A stretch of 64,000 bases of DNA, taken from NCBI RefSeq assembly GCF_901709675.1, contig NC_051094.1, positions 13,016,501-13,080,500 on the forward strand. The letters are read 5' to 3'. The notes under the pieces were generated by a model that worked only from the letters and a program-made list of their open reading frames with translations, made no database searches and was not told the origin of the DNA. Made by a program: the position numbers and the translations under genes. The DNA is from Syngnathus acus (lineage: Eukaryota > Chordata > Actinopteri > Syngnathiformes > Syngnathidae). Positions 24,697 to 36,499 of the stretch are shown here, piece after piece (position 1 is the first letter of the stretch; each line of letters starts with the position of its first letter).

Positions 24697-25059
24697 CTTC
24701 TACTTACTTTTAGGTGACTGGTGGAGCCTAGTATAGGTATTTGTGTTTCTTCTTTTGAAATGTTTTTCTTTATACAGTATTAGGAGTTAACATAGCTCCC
24801 AGCTAAAGGTCTCCTCCCTTATTCAAATTTGAAAGCCAAACGTGTTAAAAAGTGATCACTTATTATGTTAAAATTTGAATGGCAAATGCATCATAGATGC
24901 TAATGTGGTTTTTTAAAATTGATTTTGGGAGGATTCCAATTTTATTACATTTACCTTTGACCATCAATAACTACAAGAGTCACAAAATATCTGCATAAGG
25001 TGGAAAGAAAAGAGAGAAACAAGTGTCTGCCTTCATTAGGACAAAAGGCGGACGAGCAG
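24697..25059. other. unassigned AT-rich sequence
   Basis: Nothing recognisable: AT-rich, with no repeat ends and no open frame of note. Confidence 0.45.
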
Positions 25060-25290
25060 GAGTGCTTCTGACAAGCCCGTAACGCCTCATTGTCCCTGAT
25101 CTCAAGTTTCATAAATTTCCATAGCGCTCATTAAAAGAAGAGTTGTCGCCGTCACCAGGCGCTAACTCGTTATCTCCTCAACACTTTAAAATGCTGTAAT
25201 TAATCCAACATTTCTCCTCTCTGGCCGCTAATTGCCACACATTGCACTTGATCATGAGTTGGCCTTTTGTATTTGAATTTGTGCAAATTA
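25060..25290. promoter_or_regulatory. candidate conserved noncoding element
   Basis: Balanced sequence with homeodomain-like cores (CATTAAAAG, CTGTAATTAATCC, GCTAATTGCC) and, at 25276-25289, AATTTGTGCAAATT, a 6-bp-arm inverted repeat with octamer-like ATTTG/CAAAT halves. No frame spans it. Of the blocks flagged here on texture, this is among the most enhancer-like, but conservation was not tested. Confidence 0.35.
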
Positions 25291-25889
25291 AGTATGTTTT
25301 TGTCCTTTGGCCTTGAAAACAGATGAGAGTAGACTGGAGCTGAAAATGATTGAGAAACCTTTTGTTGATGCTTACTAAAAAGTACTCAAAGATATACAAT
25401 GAATACGTTATTTAAATACTGTAGACATATTGATTCATATTGTGATCGGATTGACGATAGGTTAAATCAAATTCGATCGATAATCCATCCCTTCGTTCTT
25501 TTTGCTATTCTGATATGGAACACAGCTTACTTATGTCTAATCAAAGTCAAGACGTACATAGTCCTTGACTTTGGCAAAACAAAAATTAATTGGCTGGGGT
25601 TCGTGCAAGAATTTGGCATGCGCAAAGTACGTTTCGAAACTCCACGATCTCTTCTTGAAGATGATTGTGCATTTCTGTGACTAAATATGTTGATCCTTTA
25701 ATTGTTATACAGATTCAAGAAAACATTTGTTCTCAAATGCTTTTGTTTTTTTCTTTGTTTTCTAAACGGAAGGATCAGCTACAAAATCGTGTGATTAGTA
25801 GTTGGAGTCAACTATTGTTTTCTGCTTCTATAAAGACACCATCTATTCTACAAAAGCCTTTGCGACACTGAATAAGTTGATGATGAGGG
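25291..25889. other. unassigned AT-rich sequence
   Basis: A 93-codon plus-strand frame at 25399-25680 has no recognisable domain. Its Ile/Asp/Tyr-rich composition follows the AT-rich DNA. No gene is supported. Confidence 0.45.
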
Positions 25890-26500
25890 CCTTATTTTCA
25901 TTCCTGGCGCAAGTCTAGCATGGTGCGCAGTCTTACTGTGCGCATGGGTGGAGTTCTCTTTTGGTATTCTGCACAGGTACAAATGGGCGGAATGGGGTGT
26001 TTGCATTGTCATAGGATGAAATTAGCCTTTTCCCAGCCAATTGTGTCAGCATCCTTCATTTACATTCAAATCAAGGTGGTTGCAGTGCAGTGAACTCACG
26101 TTAGCCGTGCTTGACCTCACGGAAACAGAAACAGACTTGCTGGAGCCTCTGCGTCACATTGGCAGTAAATTTTAAGATCTCCCCTTGGGGATAATGTAGT
26201 TGGCCATCCATGTGACGTGGACAATTGGACACCGTGATCTGCACCTGCATGACTTTACGTCCGTGTGTGACCGGCAACCCCCGTCCCCAAATAGTGACCG
26301 TTGTGCTCTAAAAATATTTTTAAAATGATAATAATGATAATTTGTTCAATGATTTAAATGATTCAAACGTTTTGTCCCACACTGGTGTCATATTTACTGC
26401 ATGAAATCCACTGACATCCACCACCGCCAAATTTATCTGCCTGCGCCAAAATTGCATTACACCACTACGCTACACAAACGACCCCTTCTAGCTCATCTTA
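25890..26500. repeat. degraded interspersed repeat, possibly Harbinger-like
   Basis: The left part has TGGCGCAAGTCTAGCATGGT and GTGCGCAGTCTTACTGTGCG, and the right part has CCGCCAAATTTATCTGCCTG then GCGCCAAAATTGCATTACAC. In my memory these GCGCC/GCGCA-rich words bracket a short fish DNA transposon of the PIF/Harbinger kind. No target duplication was located, so the class is a guess. Confidence 0.35.
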
Positions 26501-27343
26501 AATATAGTCTTTTTTTGTTACCATGATTGTGAGATATGTCCAGGCGTGTGGAAGTAACGCCCAGTGACCCGAAGTGTCTACTAAATTCACAAGCACACCA
26601 AACTAGATTATTACGTTGAACAAAAATGGCAGGCCCGTTTTTGGGATGAGCGCGGACGAGCTTCTGTTACTAAATTGTCGGGTATGAGGCAACACCTTCA
26701 GCCAGAAAGCCCAGAGATGCACAATATGGCCCCAAACACCTGGACAAGACTTGCGCTGCCACAGAAATGAGGGTACCACCATTTTTACGCTGATCACACA
26801 GGCACCAATCTATGAATGTAGATGAATGTAATGGTAACTAGATGGATATATATCAGGACAATGTGACATACCCATGAGGGAATTCCAAAATAGCATATAG
26901 TTTCTATGCTGGTTGAACTGCAAGTCTGTCTGTTTCATTCTCAAGGGATTAAAGGGAACGCCAGGGTAAGTTTTCTAACACAAGGCCCCAGGAGTATTAT
27001 GAAAGGCACATTTTTGTGTTTTTAGTTGTTCCGGTTTATGTTCAGGTCAAAGGATACATCTTGCAGGAGTCTGGGGATTTAGGTGTGTATATTTATCATA
27101 TAAGATACATGTGAAGAATACAAATTGATGTCAGTAATGTTTCCACTTGGCCGTTTGCCAGCAAGGCTTCAATACTCACAAGTGATGGTCAGGGCCCTTT
27201 TTGTGAAAATGCTAAGAGGCCAGCATAGCTACACAATATGGACCACTCTCGAGAGGTCGGTCAGCAATAAGCGGTGTAAGCCCAACATTTGATTGGTTCA
27301 AAACGATTGGACTTTCTGTGCAAGATCATGAACAAAACCATGA
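26501..27343. other. unassigned sequence
   Basis: No gene or clear repeat. A 64-codon minus-strand frame at 26603-26797 has no recognisable features. Confidence 0.4.
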
Positions 27344-27357
27344 GGGGGGGGGGGGGG
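27344..27357. repeat. poly(G) run, G14
   Basis: Fourteen consecutive G on the plus strand. Runs of this kind are uncommon in AT-rich fish DNA and prone to length error in sequencing. Confidence 0.95.
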
Positions 27358-27589
27358 TGTTGTGTACGATCTGCTGTCACACTGTAGACTGGGTTGCATT
27401 AACCACATTACTGCCCACATTACCACCTTCCCAAGCCCCAAGGACCACGGAGCTAAGTTTGGATACGCAGTTAATTTTTTTTTTAAATAATTACTAGGAT
27501 ACATTTTTTCTGTACTTCATTTTTTACGCTACTAAAAATGGTGCTTTGATATAACGGACAATCGATTTTAACTGATAACCCTTGTCCCC

Positions 27590-27744
27590 ATTAGGCTGTC
27601 AAATTGTGGTTGCATTCTTCTCGTAAAACCATTTAATGTCATTATTCTTGAAACCAGTAAAACAGTTCATACACGAATAGTTATCCCCAGTTATTCACAG
27701 GGAATACAAACCAGGCCAGCCACGAATAGTGGAAGTCAGTGTAT
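27590..27744. repeat. possible Tigger-like element end
   Basis: ACACGAATAGTTATCCCCAG and CCACGAATAGTGGAAGTCAG followed by TGTATA resemble the CG-containing ends of Tigger-type elements (ATTCGTGG read inversely). Only one end can be argued for, so this may be a fragment or coincidence. Confidence 0.3.
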
Positions 27745-30708
27745 AATTGATGGACATTGAAATATATATTTTTTTCTAACAAACCCACAAAATTCTTCCA
27801 AAAATGTTTATAAAAAACAGAAGAAGAAATAGAGAAAATTAATCTGGGTGATTTCTTACATGTTTATTTTGATTGTATTATATATCAAGATTGAGAACAA
27901 TTCTGTTGCGCTCCAATGCTACCATGCCAAATAGTTATTTCAGTTATTATTTAAGTTTCATAAATAATGACGAATGAATTTTGTTGTCTGTGCAATTTCA
28001 GATGTTGCCGTTGACCAAATTTGAATTAACACCAAGGTACTGAAGTACTGAAGGTTCTCATGGTTTACTAATTTGTTTAAGTAAAAAAAAAAAACAGGAC
28101 AGATAGCTAACGTTGAAGCTATGATGACTGCATTCAGGATAAAAAATGTCCATTGTCAGCCTTGCTCTTGTTTTACTCTTGTCGTACTCTCTTGGATTAT
28201 TTACCAGATGCATCAAATTGCAAGAGGTGGGGGCTTAAATAACCATGATGTTTGTTGTCCCGTTGTGTAAGTCTTGTTATCCGGAAAAAGAAAAACTTTA
28301 TCAGAAAGTTTATCGGAAAAAAACTTGTGCCAAACACTGGACTTAGATGTCTTTTATGAGTTTCCCCAGGCTTAAAAAGGCAATCATGTCAGCTGATGTG
28401 TAGAAGAAAAAGACAAATACATGTATTCATCATCAAGCAATAAATTATGTGCTTGATTCATTTCCATGCCTGTACTGCCTCAGATTTTATCAGTATCATG
28501 ACCAAGACTATCTGCTGTCTTCACACTCAAATTCGATTGGACATCCTAGATGTGCAAAAAAACAAATAAAATCTCTGACTGTGACACATTTCATAAATGA
28601 AAAAGATACTGGCGCATCATTTAAAACGTCTTTTTGCAAACTCCATGAATAACGAGCAATTTATTCTTCACTGGGGGTTTTGTGAAGATAGTCGGCATAA
28701 ATGAGGGAAAGTGTCATCTGTTTTTTATTAGTTTGTTATAGATTGATCTAATTTTAATTTTGGCTAATACGAGGAACACTATCATCCATTGACCAAGGGT
28801 GTCTTATGACTGACTTCACATACTTTGCTCAACAGTCTTGTGCTTTTAGTCGGCTGATTCGGTTCAGACAGCAAGTCAGATGAAGGGACAGGTTAACCAA
28901 TTTTTAAAGCCCCTGATTCTTCTGGAAGGCTAGCTATTGGAGTCATCAAGAGTAAGTAATATGTCGCTTTTGGTTATGTCGTGTTTTACTGTCGTTATTC
29001 AAACAATGAGGGTTGGATTGCAGTTTTTTCTTGAATTCACTTTTCCACAGTGATGCAGTTTTGTAACGTGACATAAATTTGGAACAAAACAGCTGTACTA
29101 GAAATGTGTTTGTAACCTTTTTAGCCCTTTAATTCACCACGTATTTTTGAATGTGTGCCTGTCTAAACCGCCGACCTCTAACGAGGTGACGCATGCAAAG
29201 ATCTGGTTTTCCGCCAGTTTCACTGCAAGGTTATCGCAAAATGAGCTGAGCTGTGTGGGCTCATCGCTACCTAATGTAGCAAGGATGAGGCAGCATGATT
29301 TAGCTCACATAAGACTGATGGCAGTTGTCTCAGCTGCACATTAACTCATGCCAAAATCTGACATCAGAGGTCACAACCATGACTTGGAAATACAAGCATC
29401 GTCTTCTCTTTCTTCAGCATAAGAAATGCAAATACAAAAAAAAGAAGGAGGGTGTCAATGATGTTTACAAAAAAATTAGCTGATCTGAATTAGGTCTGTT
29501 TTGCCGTGAGAGGCAACTCATTACGAATGACTGCTACTACAATTTGGCCTTGTTCGGTGTTCATTGTAATTCATTGACTTAACTCATTGTAATAGAGTGG
29601 TTTCGAGGTCACAATTCAAATTCCCAGGCATTATTGTCCTGCAACTGCCCAACAAACTATTTCATTTTATATTACATCTGAGAAAGGAGTTGAGGTCAGA
29701 GGTCCAAGCAGCACAGACAGCCTTTTTCAGGCTACCAGTCACAGTTTGGAAAAGAACTTTGTCAGGGATTACACTTCTGTCAGTGATTCTAAAGATATAG
29801 ATTTTAAAGCCTATGTCTGGGTAAACTCGGATAGTTTTATAGATTGAGTTGTGTGGATCTAGATGAGTTTTTTTTTAATTTACTAATCATTGATTATTTT
29901 TCCAATCGTGTAAAACAAATGTTTGAAACCCCACCCGCGTCTATGTAGTAAATTTGCTGAAGACTGAGAGTCAGCATGTTTTTAAATTATCTTCTCCTTG
30001 ACTTATTTTCCCTTTATTGTATTTGTTTTTTCCTCCACTTCTGACCTCTGTTTACCCAACATCCCCCTCTGTAATGGCGAGCCCTTCGTTCATCTTCCGT
30101 GTTTAAACTGCAGACAGGAATTAAAATGGGTCAAGACTGGACTTGCACAGTCACCCATGTGCTCTGCTTCCAAGCCGCTGATCGACGCAGCTCGTTTAGG
30201 CTACCTTCGCTTCTATTCCCTTTGTCTCCAAGCTCTTCACCGCCACCGCCCCCCACCCGCGTCCTCATTTTGCCTGACTTAATTGAGTTCTCATATTTTG
30301 TGAGAAAGCGAACAGGAGGGTTGTGAAAAGAGACAAGTGTGTTAAAAGAATAATAGAGATTGGTGGCAGAAGCTATGGAGGTGTAGCTTTCTCGGGAGTT
30401 GGCAGTTACCATTTTCATTTTGGACGGTGGTCTCTGTGACATGACTAAATGTATACACTCATACTCAAAACTGTCATTATTTTGTTCTTCAGGAAGGATT
30501 TGTAGGTCTATTGCTTGCTTGGTTGCCAAGTTGTCAACACTGAATCCATTTTACAACTGCATTTGGTACTTTGCATGTAGCTGAGCAAAAGAACCATTAG
30601 ATACACCTCTAGACACTTCAATTCTACGCCAAGGTTTATATACTAGATGAATATATGAGCCTGCCAAATATCTCACTTGCCAAAGTTTTTTTTTTTAATT
30701 GCGCACAC

Positions 30709-30709
<1 letters not shown>
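27745..30709. other. unassigned sequence, no gene seen
   Basis: Mostly AT-rich unique sequence. Positions 29140-29345 and 30080-30270 are more balanced in composition. Overlapping frames of 75-132 codons at 30000-30530 occur on both strands without any domain. No transposon ends were recognised. Confidence 0.45.

Positions 30710-30757
<48 letters not shown>
30710..30757. repeat. pure (CTG)16 trinucleotide repeat
   Basis: Sixteen uninterrupted CTG units. A minus-strand frame crossing it reads as poly-alanine, but that frame (30636-30899) has no other coding feature and is probably chance. The array sits 3' of a T10 run. Pure CTG/CAG tracts of this length are typically length-polymorphic. Confidence 0.97.
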
Positions 30758-30760
<3 letters not shown>

Positions 30761-31774
30761 CGACTAAAATAAGATGATGACAGACTAAATTTGTGCGTAC
30801 ATTTTCATCAAGGCAAAGCTTGAATGTAAACATTTTCGCAAAAAGTGTGCTTTTGATGCACACTTTCAATGTGCAGGGGTAGAACCACCAAAGCTCCACT
30901 GACTGGCTTGGGGATGTTGATGGTGTTGTTTCAATGGAAACAACCAGAGAGCACTGTATTTTTCCTCTGTGAAATGCAAAGATGGAAGGGGCAAGAAGGA
31001 TCCACTCTTTGAGACTTTAACCGTGGCCTGAACCCTTTCAATTATGAACCATTACAACTTCTTTCTGTGCAATATTCATGCCGCGGCAGATCCCTCCTTC
31101 AGACATCTTAGGTTGCTGTAAGTTGAGATAAACACTTGCTGAGGTGTTACAGCTAGACACCTACCTCTATTCATCAATGTCACTGCCTTAGCACTCAATA
31201 ATTCAAAGCTAGGCGGTAATGAGCTCCCCACAGGCCGTGTCCCAGAGGAGTGCCTCCCACCCCCCTATGTCTCTGCTGTAATGTAGTTATATCTTGTGTC
31301 AGCTTTCAATTCAATTACATTTCTTTGTGATGGCTCTGTAATTGTGTCTGATTAAATTTTTTTGGTAGGCCCACCAAATGTGAGTTTTTCTTACTAAGAA
31401 AAGTGAAAAAACTTTTATATCCAACTCGGTTGGAGGCTGTTTGGATCTTGATCCATGCAGTTGTGATAAGGACAACACCCATATAAGGATGAAATGTGTT
31501 TGCTTTTGTTTTCCCCAAATGGCTTTTTTTTTTTATTGCTGACAATCAAAAGATGTTTCAATTCGAGGCAAGGCAACTTTCTTTGTATAGCGAGCACATT
31601 CAAATGCAAGGCTAACCTACTGTGTATGACAAAGGGGGGAGGGGGGTGGTTAAAAACAAGAAACATGACAAAACATCAAAATAACATCCCAATCTGAAAG
31701 TAGGTTGCATATATAGATGAAACGATAAATCATGTTTTAAAATTATGACCATCTAGCAATGAACACTGGATTTA
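30758..31774. other. unassigned sequence
   Basis: No gene is supported. Small frames at 31315-31697 overlap on both strands. Homopolymer stretches (T at 31526, G-rich 31635-31650) punctuate otherwise unique sequence. Confidence 0.45.
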
Positions 31775-32140
31775 TATGTTTGTTCCAAAGTTGAGGAACA
31801 TAGAAAGAAAATGCTACGTCACTTTGGTTGGTTTTGCTTCTGGAAACATTCACTAAGGCTGCATACAACAACCTGAAGGGTCACAGGCAATGAAAATGCC
31901 TTGAATACATGTTGGTACAATACCATTCAGATATTTGTAAACTAACAGTAACATTTTAAAATGTATTCATAGTATATGAAGGGAGGGTTTTAGGACTAGT
32001 GTGATGTAGTCCAGTGGCCAGGTGTGAATAAGAACTCCAGCAGCATCAATCTGAACCAGTTTTTGAATTATTATGATTTTGTTTTGTTCAGACCTGCAGG
32101 GTTGTATGAAATTCAGAATTGAATTAAGAATGAACCCTAC
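31775..32140. repeat. degraded dispersed repeat, family X, proximal part
   Basis: GTTCCAAAGTTGAGGAACAT near 31783, then ATTCAGATATTTGTAAACTA, then TAGGACTAGTGTGATGTAGT near 31991, then CCAGCAGCATCAATCTGAAC near 32037 follow in order the first half of the dispersed repeat named family X here. It aligns in part with 35160-35420, which shares the theme of a fragment length, an added retained segment, then AGC-AGCAT words. Old copy, no ends visible. Confidence 0.45.
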
Positions 32141-33029
32141 ATTCCGATTTGGTTTTTGAATTGCGGTGACACACGGGGAGAAGAATTGCAATTGAAATTT
32201 GAATTGCAGGAAGTAGAAAGAAAAACTCTACCCAAAAGAAATTCAACAAATATGACACATCTTAGGCTATGTACACCATAGTAGACTTACTTAATAACTT
32301 AAGTGTTTATTTCGGAGAGTGATAATTAGATGAGGGATTTCCAACTTGTGGAGCCAAGGCACTTATTTTACACAAGAAAAAAAAACATACCGGCTTGGCC
32401 CTACTGGATTCGTAGTGCATCTGGGTATAATGTCTGGAAATGTTAAGAAAACCTGCTACAGATTGCCAGTTGCCGAGGTCAGGGAACTATTGTATGTCAC
32501 CTCATTCTTGGTAGAATCAAATTTGCTCACTGAATATTATGATAGATGGGTGGGCAAAAGAAACCCGACAGCGGTTTCTTGTGTGTACAGCCCATCACCA
32601 GACAGATGATGGATGGAGGGATGAAGGGATGGCTGGATGCACAGATGAATAGAAAGACAGACGGGATAACACAAAGGGATGTGGAGTGGAATTGTGATGT
32701 ATGAGGACAACGTTGAGGTTAGGTGCATCTGCGACTGAATAGTTATGCATTTTGCTTGCACTAAGTGTACCAGACAGTTCATCTTTAATCAGCTATCTGA
32801 CTAAGTCTAGCAATCTTGGCTTCTGCACCTCACTTTATCATTTTTCTGGTTCTATTCCTTTATTGTTGGCATTCTTGCCCTTTCCGCTTTTCTTCATTTT
32901 TTTACAAGGACTTTGCCACCCCCCACTCCTCCCCTCCCCTCGTCTCACACTGTCTTTTGTGTTAACAGCTTTCCATTTTTGTGCAGTTGCTGAGCCACTG
33001 GGTGCACATCTACAATCTTGCCTTTCATT
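32141..33029. other. unassigned sequence with decayed tetranucleotide array and pyrimidine tract
   Basis: GATGGATGGAGGGATGAAGG words at 32606-32660 are a decayed tetranucleotide array. A long pyrimidine tract at 32830-32960 ends TTTGTGTTAACAG at 32968 and looks like a strong acceptor. The 143-codon frame at 32752-33183 that spans it is Leu/Ser/Phe-rich because of that tract and has no domain. No donor was found downstream. Confidence 0.4.
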
Positions 33030-33215
33030 TCATGCTTCTGGAAATGGATGTTTTACTGCCTTCATTAAAGCGTGCAGCAGTCAGCACCGTGTTTTCCCTC
33101 TGAAGTTTAGCTCCATGAACCTCGCCATTAGAGGACATTATGGCCCCAGATTTCAGGACACAGAGGAACACTGTATAATTTGATTAGTGTTATTAATCAA
33201 ATGGAATTCCGCTTA
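33030..33215. promoter_or_regulatory. candidate regulatory block with paired TAATCA sites
   Basis: Balanced sequence ends in an inverted repeat: ATTTGATTA at 33178-33186 and TAATCAAAT at 33194-33202, separated by 7 nt. TGATTA/TAATCA is a homeodomain-type core. Upstream words such as ACTGCCTTCATTAAAGCGTG are also enhancer-like. This is a texture inference without conservation data. Confidence 0.33.
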
Positions 33216-33429
33216 CCATCTCCCTCTCGGCTCAGGTCTTCAGCCCCTCTCTCTTTCCAATCGCTCTTTTCCCTACCCTCTTTTCTCTTCCACGCAAACA
33301 CCTCTCTGTCATTCAGGAAGCAACCCACACACATTCAAAGTGACAAATACCTTGGTCCTTCCCTTTTAAAAACAATGATTTACCACTTGTTTTTCCCTTC
33401 CCTTTTTCGAGCCCCACCCGCCTCTAAGC

Positions 33430-33720
33430 CATGCACCTCCCGCTCCTAGCCGGGGACATAAATCAATTGAGATGAAAGTTCCATAATTGTGCTTGCTGGG
33501 AGGGATTTGAGCAAAATTGCGCTATGAATTTTTTAAAGGGTTTTTTTACTAGCTCCCCATCGGGACTTGGGCGGCGAAGGAAGGTGAGGCCACAAGGATT
33601 TATGGGCCTAGATTCTTCATTACTGAAGTAATTTTCCTGCAAATGATAGTGTGTGGGACTGATGCTCCATTTGAGACCATCTAATCCTTAGCTCTGTCTG
33701 TGATTCCTAGTAATTGATTG
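33430..33720. promoter_or_regulatory. candidate conserved noncoding element
   Basis: Balanced sequence with CATAAATCAATTGAGATGAA near 33458, AATTGCGCTATGAATTTTTT near 33516 and CTTCATTACTGAAGTAATTT near 33616. It is bounded by pyrimidine-rich sequence on the left and AT-rich sequence on the right. No repeat or frame explains it. Inference only. Confidence 0.3.
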
Positions 33721-34146
33721 TTCACATTATATTCAAGGGTCAGTACACACTTCTATTTCATTACAGTGGCTAGTTTTATTGGGGCTGTGATGACAGTACA
33801 CCATTTTAGTCAAATACTATGTATTGTACATTTCATCAGCAAATATTTGTTTTTGTTATTTCATTACAATTATTGTTTTAATTGCGAGTCTTGGGCTGCA
33901 ATTTTTGAAGTGAATAACAATGGGAGTTTACATTTGAGAGTGGATCTTATTTGAAAACATAATGATTCTATTTACTTTTCTTATTATGGTCACACATTTG
34001 TAGATGTGTGCGCACATGCTTATTTAGATGGGCTTGGTCAAGCTGTCTTTTTATTTTTTTCTTCTTCAACTATGATCTTCCCTCCGTCCTCATCTTTACC
34101 TTCCGTTCCATCCAAAATGGCTGATATTCTGTTTCCATGTCTTTAG
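33721..34146. other. unassigned sequence leading into a candidate splice acceptor
   Basis: AT-rich sequence becoming pyrimidine-rich toward TTCTGTTTCCATGTCTTTAG at 34127-34146. Otherwise nothing is recognisable. Confidence 0.4.
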
Positions 34147-34176
34147 GTGCCGCCAGCAGCAGTGACCCTCCTCAAG
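34147..34176 (+). CDS. candidate 30-nt microexon, gene unknown
   Basis: A pyrimidine-rich acceptor ending GTCTTTAG is followed by exactly 30 nt and the donor GTTAGTG. The exon is open in phase 0 (VPPAAVTLLK) and in the phase with two leading bases (AASSSDPPQ plus one base), and closed in the third. The donor is acceptable but not optimal. Length divisible by three fits a cassette microexon of a neural or muscle gene. I do not recognise the peptide, and no other exon of the same gene was found nearby except possibly the 30-nt candidate at 48677. Chance occurrence of such a pattern in 64 kb is likely, so confidence is low. Confidence 0.22.
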
Positions 34177-35159
34177 GTTAGTGCGTCCACAATGCCAAGT
34201 TTCATTTTGAATCTTGCCTAGCCTCAACTCAATTTTACAGCTCAGTAGTTTGAGAAGCAGTGTGGGTAAATCTCCTGCAAGGAGGAGAAAGATAGTGAGC
34301 CAGGAGGTGAGTGTGAGAAAACTGTGGGCCCTGTCACCAGGTAAAGTAGATCTCATCCCTGGCACATGAACAACCCAGGACAATTAGTCACTTTGCACCA
34401 TCTCAAACTTGGGACTCACTTAAAGGCAAGGAAAATGTAGTGGACCCACAGGCTTTGCTAAGTGCTGCAGTTGTACAGTACCTTAGGGGGAGAATGATGC
34501 ACAATTCAACTGGAATAATTGCTTGATGCCTTTAGAGCAAATCAAAGACCCAAAGAGAATAATTTGAATAGAAAGTACATAGTATATGGACTAGTCACCC
34601 TCATCATAACACTGAAACATGTTGCTAACCATTTCAGGGTTAATCAGTGACCCCTAGAAAAGTTTTAATGAAATACGTTTGAACCTTTCAATTTGGGATG
34701 TTTGATACTTTTTTGTTTCAGACCGATTACCAGTATTTGTACTGAATCGTTGAGTAGTCACCAATACCAAGTACTGAAACCAATAGCACTTTTGATACAA
34801 AAATGTTTCCCCCAAAAAACATAATTTTAAAGAAAGACATGTATCTCAGTGCAGCAAATGTTCTTAAAATTGCAATACATTAATGGCAATTTCATATTTT
34901 CCGATAATTCATAGTTCTTAATTGCAAAACAACCACAAGAGCGCAGTTGTTATGAGTACGCATCCTTTTGTCATTTTGCTGTTTTGTTGGTATACATCTG
35001 ATTGCCCAACTTCCAGGTTTCTTTTTTTGTCGTGTTTGCATATTCTCCCCATAACGCGTAATTGACGCTGACACTTGTGGTGTCCATACGGAATCCGTAC
35101 GGACTGCAATGCACACCGACTGCACTGTCTGGATATCTGCACCAAACCCGTATTTTTTC
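34177..35159. other. unassigned sequence with possible repeat at 34690-34800
   Basis: No gene is supported. ACCGATTACCAGTATTTGTA and ACCAATACCAAGTACTGAAA at 34721-34780 resemble the GGTATCGATACC-type fish repeats also seen near 23.1 kb and 51.7 kb. Frames of 77 and 97 codons on the minus strand at 34892-35211 have no domain. Confidence 0.35.
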
Positions 35160-35420
35160 TTAGATGCGTAGGGGTGGAGGAGCTCGGAGAGGTTACCTGA
35201 GGTGAGGCCATTTAATGATTTGAAAACAAATAGAAGTATTTTAAAATGAACTTTAAAATTTATTGGGAGCCAGTGTAGGTAGGCCAGAATTGTTTTTTTT
35301 TGTGCTCCCTCTTACGAGCTCCAGTTAGGAGGCAAGCGGCAGCATTTTAGAATTTGATTGGAAACGCTTGAGGGAAGACTGGATGACTCTAAGATAAAGT
35401 GCGGTCGCCTAGCCAAGATG
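35160..35420. repeat. degraded dispersed repeat, family X, proximal part
   Basis: AGGTGAGGCCATTTAATGAT near 35200, AGTATTTTAAAATGAACTTT near 35234, TTGGGAGCCAGTGTAGGTAG near 35263 and AAGCGGCAGCATTTTAGAAT near 35334 follow in order the part of family X that I remember best. This is the clearest of the four fragments. No ends or coding potential are visible. It reads in the same direction as the others. Confidence 0.6.
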
Positions 35421-36499
35421 GTTTCTTTCTCTCACGGGGTCTGTAAGGAGGCCACAACACATCCGTTCCACAGTCAATGTGAATTAGTTGTAACATTGTG
35501 GGTTGTTTTTTTTCTCACTTCTCAGTTTCCTCCCCAACAAAATATTAGTTGTCAAGTTTCTTAGAACAAAATGTTGATAAACACTGCAAGTTTAGTTTTT
35601 TTAACCACATCTAATTTCCCCGTGGAAATTAAAGTGCCTTCACTTCCATCCTGAAGATGTTTGATGGGGTTGAGGTCAAGGCTCACAAGTTTTCTCTCAA
35701 CCAACTTGCTCAAAACTTTTCCCATAAAGTTGTATTTTTTTAATGTTACTAAGATGAATAATTTAGATGAAATAAGATGAATTAACTGCGAACATTTTCC
35801 AATAAATTAACAGTCCAATCCAAACCTACTGAACAGTAATTCTCACCCTCAAAACCAAACATATGCAGTATTCTTGCCTAGAAAATGCTGTCATGTAATC
35901 ATCCATTAATAATGGTTTGCTGTCAAAGGTTTATGCCAAAGTTTCAACCAGCACATGCTCGAGAACTAAGATTAAACATGACTGAGGTGAGTGGTGCGCA
36001 GAAGATCAGGAAGTAGAATGAGGGAAAAGTTTGTCCTAGGCGCTCTAAAGAGACTCAGTGTGACCAATGGAGGTGAAGTGGATGAATGAGGCCATTCACC
36101 GGGTATAATGAAAGCGCTCCTGCTGGGCTCTAAATGAGGGTGGACCCATCTGCACCACATAGGCGTGCACAAACCAGTGACCTTGAAAATTACCCAGGAA
36201 GCACTTTGGGATAGTCACCTCAGCAACAGACTGGGGTTTGCATGGTAACCAGGCCCTTCAGTCAGTGCTTGGCACTTTCTTAAACAGGGCACAGCTTTTA
36301 TTGCATTGAATAAACTCGGTGAAATCCAGCTGGAAGGACACCCCAAGTTGTTTTTTTTCATTGGCAGGGAGACTTACCAGTTATCCCAAGTGGATTTTTG
36401 TTACACTTCTCAAAACATAGCTACCTGTATTTGCTGCCTGTTAACAGGCAAGATTTACACACAATGATGTGGTCTTAAGACATTGTGGTTTGGACGCGA
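35421..36499. other. unassigned sequence
   Basis: AT-rich unique sequence. A 66-codon minus-strand frame at 35972-36172 has no features. No repeat ends were recognised. Confidence 0.45.

Noticed and set aside
30636-30899. Minus-strand poly-alanine protein
   Set aside because: It is only the translation of the CTG tract plus chance flanks.
32830-33000. Exon after the strong acceptor-like TGTGTTAACAG
   Set aside because: No matching donor and no coding signal follow. The pyrimidine tract alone produces the acceptor look.
32752-33183. 143-codon plus-strand frame
   Set aside because: Its length comes from a long pyrimidine tract. The peptide is Leu/Ser/Phe-rich without a domain.
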